Shown: positions 28,077 to 30,313 of the stretch, one piece after another
How the letters are laid out: the number at the start of each line of letters is the position of its first letter
Numbering within the stretch: position 1 is the first letter of the stretch
IMG/VR virus record: IMGVR_UViG_3300042868_001046
Location: 1-30,313 of that record
Length of the DNA: 30,313 nucleotides
Direction: 5' to 3' (one strand)
DNA from: a virus
Made by a program: the position numbers and the translations under genes
Notes under the pieces: generated by a model
Seen by the model: only the letters and a program-made list of their open reading frames with translations
What the model was told of the DNA's origin: nothing
The model's database searches: none

Positions 28077-28934
28077 TTACCCCTTTTTTATTGCTTCATC
28101 CAATTGCTCTTTCACCTTCTTCACACCACGCACCCATACCTCGTGCAGTAGTTCGTTCTCAGCCTCAATCATGCCAAGCACAAAGTCATTAGCACCTTCT
28201 AAGGCTGTAATCTTTGACAGCTTCTCAGCCGCATTCATCTTGGCGTTACTCGCAATACGCTCCACCATTTCAATGTAGCCGTTGACAAACTCTTCATCGT
28301 TAGCAAAGCGCTCATGCTCTTTGAAGGTGTCACCAGACGGTACAAGGAAAGCTACACCACCCTTCTTGACATGCTTGGGAGGCTCTTGAACCTGTACTGG
28401 CTCGACCTTTTCAGTCACCACCATCGGCTGGATTCGCGCTTCCGGGATGGTTTCAACTTCAGTCTCGTCAAGCATTCCGAGTCCACAATGTGCAAGCACC
28501 GACCGCCGTATCGCTTTCGTAGTTGCTTTAAGGATGGCATTAGCCAGTCTTTCGCCGACAAGGTTTCCGACATCCACCGCGCCTTGATTTTCTGAAACTC
28601 TTCCGTCAGCGCCTGTGCATCTGACGGAGACAAGGTAAATTCCATCCACACGTTCCCGATGCGTAATCTGAGTGGAAAGTTTATGTAAGGCGCACAACTG
28701 TTGCGTAGCGCTTGCATTTGCGTAGAGGATTTGTTTTCCATTTAAGGTAAGCAAGTCAAAGGGTTTAGCAGCAGGATCAAGACCAACTTGTTTGCAGCGG
28801 TACAGATAGTATTGCTTCTTCTGATCTTCGTTCAGACCAGACAAGTCACCACGCAAGACAATGGATGACTGGATAGCAGGATCAAGTGTTGCGACTGCCG
28901 ACGAATCGCCTGACATATTGACTACATTACTCAT
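28077..28934 (-). CDS. RecT-like single-strand annealing protein (putative)
   Basis: A 285-aa protein; start chosen at ATG 28934, six bases from AAGGAG, rather than the upstream ATGs. The N-terminal two thirds (SGLNEDQKKQYYLYRCKQVG; GLDPAAKPFDLLTLNGKQIL; YANASATQQLCALHKLSTQI; NAILKATTKAIRRSVLAHCG; LGMLDETEVETI) follow the pattern of phage recombination proteins of the RecT/Bet superfamily, where a YLYRC-KxxG-LDP start and 'K.ILYAN' are typical. The C-terminus is helical and charged. Annealing proteins pair with 5'-3' exonucleases; a YqaJ-type exonuclease lies two genes upstream. It overlaps the acidic gene by 8 bases. The call is moderate because members diverge strongly. Confidence 0.65.
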   Translation of the reverse strand: MSNVVNMSGDSSAVATLDPAIQSSIVLRGDLSGLNEDQKKQYYLYRCKQVGLDPAAKPFDLLTLNGKQILYANASATQQLCALHKLSTQITHRERVDGIYLVSVRCTGADGRVSENQGAVDVGNLVGERLANAILKATTKAIRRSVLAHCGLGMLDETEVETIPEARIQPMVVTEKVEPVQVQEPPKHVKKGGVAFLVPSGDTFKEHERFANDEEFVNGYIEMVERIASNAKMNAAEKLSKITALEGANDFVLGMIEAENELLHEVWVRGVKKVKEQLDEAIKKG

Positions 28935-29316
28935 CATCAACTCCTTCCATCCAAACTTCAGACAATTCATTCATGTTTGCTATGACAATGTGCAGCATGT
29001 GACCAATGTTTCTAGGTATTTCATATTCATCGCAAGCGCACTCACCGTCCAACAACAAATCAACATTTTCCTCAGCCAGACTGCTGTAGTGCATTACTAA
29101 AAGGTTTTTTATGCCAAGCAGAGTTTCCTCGTAAAACTTTAGCTTCTTGGCATAATACTTTCCAGAGGTGCGCCACATGCGTTTCAGTTTAGCCGTATCC
29201 CTTTCCTTCAAGAATGCGTCAATCATCTCTTGACTGATTTCGCCTTCGTCAATCACTTTTTCAACATCTTCGACTTTAATTTCCGTTTCCTGTTCAACTT
29301 GAGTTTCTTCTGTCAT
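28927..29316 (-). CDS. Acidic hypothetical protein between exonuclease and annealing protein
   Basis: A 129-aa product with GAGG upstream of ATG 29316. The first 35 residues are almost all acidic (TEETQVEQETEIKVEDVEKV). A helical central part follows (RDTAKLKRMWRTSGKYYAKK; LKFYEETLLGIKNLLVMHYS), then a small Cys-containing loop (GECACDEYE). It sits exactly between the exonuclease and the annealing protein, with overlaps or tiny gaps on both sides. It may be a partner that loads or restrains one of them, or an anti-host acidic protein. No family was recognised. Confidence 0.6.
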   Translation of the reverse strand: MTEETQVEQETEIKVEDVEKVIDEGEISQEMIDAFLKERDTAKLKRMWRTSGKYYAKKLKFYEETLLGIKNLLVMHYSSLAEENVDLLLDGECACDEYEIPRNIGHMLHIVIANMNELSEVWMEGVDDE

Positions 29317-29323
29317 GTCAGCC

Positions 29324-30217
29324 TCACTTCAATAAAAAGCGACGAGCGCCGGGTTGCTCCACCACAAACTTGTCATACATATCAGGCATGGCATTGCGGA
29401 ACAGGTCTTTAGAAAAGGATTTAGTGGCTTTGCTGGCCTTCCAAGTGGCGAGTATCTTTCCGTCATAGGTTGCTAGTTGGGAAGACTCCATCATGTAGCC
29501 TTGAATCTTGGCTGTCAGCGCGTCCTCTTGCGCTTCCAGTGCTTTGCGCTGTGTCTTAATAACAGACAGCATCTCGCAGGCTTGCTCAAGATCAGAGTTA
29601 GCAACCAGACTGCTGCCATTGTCTTGCTTGTACACAATCTTGGCAGCGTCACCCATTGTTTCAGGGTCAAAGTTCCTAGCCTTGATTCTGCCCCAAAACT
29701 GTGCCATTTCTCTGGCGTGCATATCCCATTGTTCAGCAGAGAAGGCAAGCGGATAATGGGTAATCTCTTGCCCACCAAAGCAGACCACTAAGATTACGTT
29801 AGGGATACGATGAACAAGCGACTCATGCAAGCATTGAACGCGATAGCCTACGTCAATATCTGTGCTGCCATCGTCACCATACTTCTTACGCTGGTGGATG
29901 CCTAGGTTCTTGACCTCATAGAGTGTCTGCCCATCCTCTGATATGTAATCAAAGTGGGAAGCTAGGAAGCTGTGCTGTGGATGGTAGAGCGAGTAGTCTG
30001 CATCTTTGAAGTTGATGCGTTTCCTTCTAGCAAACTCTTTCATAATGGGTTCTTGCATCACCAGACCCATTTGTACTGCTTCCACATCAGATAGATCGTC
30101 TAATGGTTTAGCGCCGACTTTCTCGGCATAGACTTCGCCGCCTCGTCCTTCGACAAAACGACGAGCGTCATTTGACCACAGTGCGCTGTTACGCACTTCG
30201 GGTGAAAAGTCACTCAT
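29324..30217 (-). CDS. YqaJ-type exonuclease (PD-(D/E)XK recombination nuclease)
   Basis: A 297-aa nuclease that resects DNA ends for annealing. The YqaJ pattern is clear: SALWSNDARRFVEGRGG start; Glu56 in GLVMQEPIMKEFARRKRI; Asp90 in SFLASHFDYISEDGQ; Glu101-Val-Lys103 in LYEVKNLG; and Gln128 in GYRVQCLHESL. The acidic and Lys residues fit the PD-(D/E)XK active site shared with lambda exonuclease. The C-terminal 100 residues add a helical domain (CEMLSVIKTQRKALEAQEDA) that may aid oligomerisation. It precedes the annealing protein, the usual pairing in phage recombination systems. Confidence 0.88.
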   Translation of the reverse strand: MSDFSPEVRNSALWSNDARRFVEGRGGEVYAEKVGAKPLDDLSDVEAVQMGLVMQEPIMKEFARRKRINFKDADYSLYHPQHSFLASHFDYISEDGQTLYEVKNLGIHQRKKYGDDGSTDIDVGYRVQCLHESLVHRIPNVILVVCFGGQEITHYPLAFSAEQWDMHAREMAQFWGRIKARNFDPETMGDAAKIVYKQDNGSSLVANSDLEQACEMLSVIKTQRKALEAQEDALTAKIQGYMMESSQLATYDGKILATWKASKATKSFSKDLFRNAMPDMYDKFVVEQPGARRFLLK

Positions 30218-30232
30218 ATCAGCCCCTCATAG

Positions 30233-30313
30233 TTAGGTTTCGGATTCTTTGGCTATCTGACGTTTACGCCAGACTGTTTCAGAAAGTGTATCGCCAAAGT
30301 CATACACTTCTAC
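30233..30313 (-). CDS. 3' end of a gene entering from the right edge
   Basis: On the minus strand the frame from base 30313 runs 26 codons to TAA at 30233-30235 (VEVYDFGDTLSETVWRKRQI then AKESET). It is 15 bases upstream of the exonuclease start, a normal gene spacing in this arm. The C-terminal tail is charged and helical. It is too short to identify; another replication/recombination gene is expected. Confidence 0.55.
   Translation of the reverse strand, partial: VEVYDFGDTLSETVWRKRQIAKESET

Noticed and set aside
28415-28741. 108-codon minus-strand frame inside the annealing protein gene
   Set aside because: It is an out-of-frame shadow of the RecT-like gene on the same strand, lacking a ribosome site.
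1-30313. CRISPR arrays, tRNA genes, integrase, insertion sequences, attachment sites
   Set aside because: No spaced direct repeats, cloverleaf-like sequences, recombinase motifs or terminal inverted repeats were found by reading both strands. Absence in this window does not exclude them elsewhere in the genome.

Overview
The window is a tailed double-stranded DNA phage genome segment (Caudoviricetes). The architecture points to a short-tailed, podovirus-like particle. Terminase, portal, scaffold, capsid and head-tail connector genes are present, and so are large Ala/Glu-rich proteins that look like ejection or internal virion proteins. No tape-measure, tail-tube, sheath or baseplate gene is visible. 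Several small proteins resemble families I associate with uncultured freshwater and marine phages. A Gram-negative, possibly betaproteobacterial, host is a guess. No integrase, repressor, tRNA or CRISPR array was seen.

Layout. (1) 1-14398, plus strand: packaging and head (TerL, HTH protein, zinc-ribbon protein, portal, scaffold candidates, major capsid protein, small decoration-like proteins). These are followed by connector and tail genes (adaptor, a large tail protein, a fiber with a self-cleaving S74 chaperone, a second fiber-like protein and small conserved proteins). A strong terminator at 4437-4461 and a candidate promoter separate the portal unit from the scaffold/capsid unit. (2) 14399-21557, plus strand: after a terminator-like hairpin and a TTGACA promoter candidate comes the internal-virion module (153, 472, 393, 452 and 674 aa), then three small proteins. 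(3) 21499-22092, minus strand: a homing endonuclease inserted against the local gene direction. (4) 22168-25738, plus strand: a lysis cassette (two or three small membrane proteins, a 3TM-type holin and an M15 peptidase endolysin) mixed with small virion-like proteins, then small basic proteins alternating with two SAM methyltransferases. A tandem hairpin/terminator closes this arm. (5) 30313-25813, minus strand: the replication/recombination arm. In order of transcription it holds an edge fragment, a YqaJ-type exonuclease, an acidic protein, a RecT-like annealing protein, an HTH protein, a small protein ending in an SSB-type tail, a Cys-rich secreted peptide, a PD-(D/E)XK resolvase-like nuclease, an HNH homing endonuclease and a GT-A glycosyltransferase.

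How it fits together: the minus arm would process and recombine replicating DNA, and the plus arm would build the virion and lyse the cell. The two arms converge at about 25.8 kb, where sugar/methyl-modifying genes sit on both sides of the junction. Genes are packed very tightly: TGATG, ATGA and TAATG overlaps are the rule, which implies translational coupling. Only about ten junctions have enough untranslated DNA to hold signals, and there is no stretch over 300 bases without a gene.

The items most worth a second look are the SSB-Ct-like tail on a 91-aa protein inside the recombination arm, an 8-cysteine secreted mini-protein, a small tail-region ORF interrupted by an in-frame TAA at codon 4, the alternating small-basic-protein/methyltransferase cassette, and a homing endonuclease whose C-terminus is encoded antisense to its neighbour.
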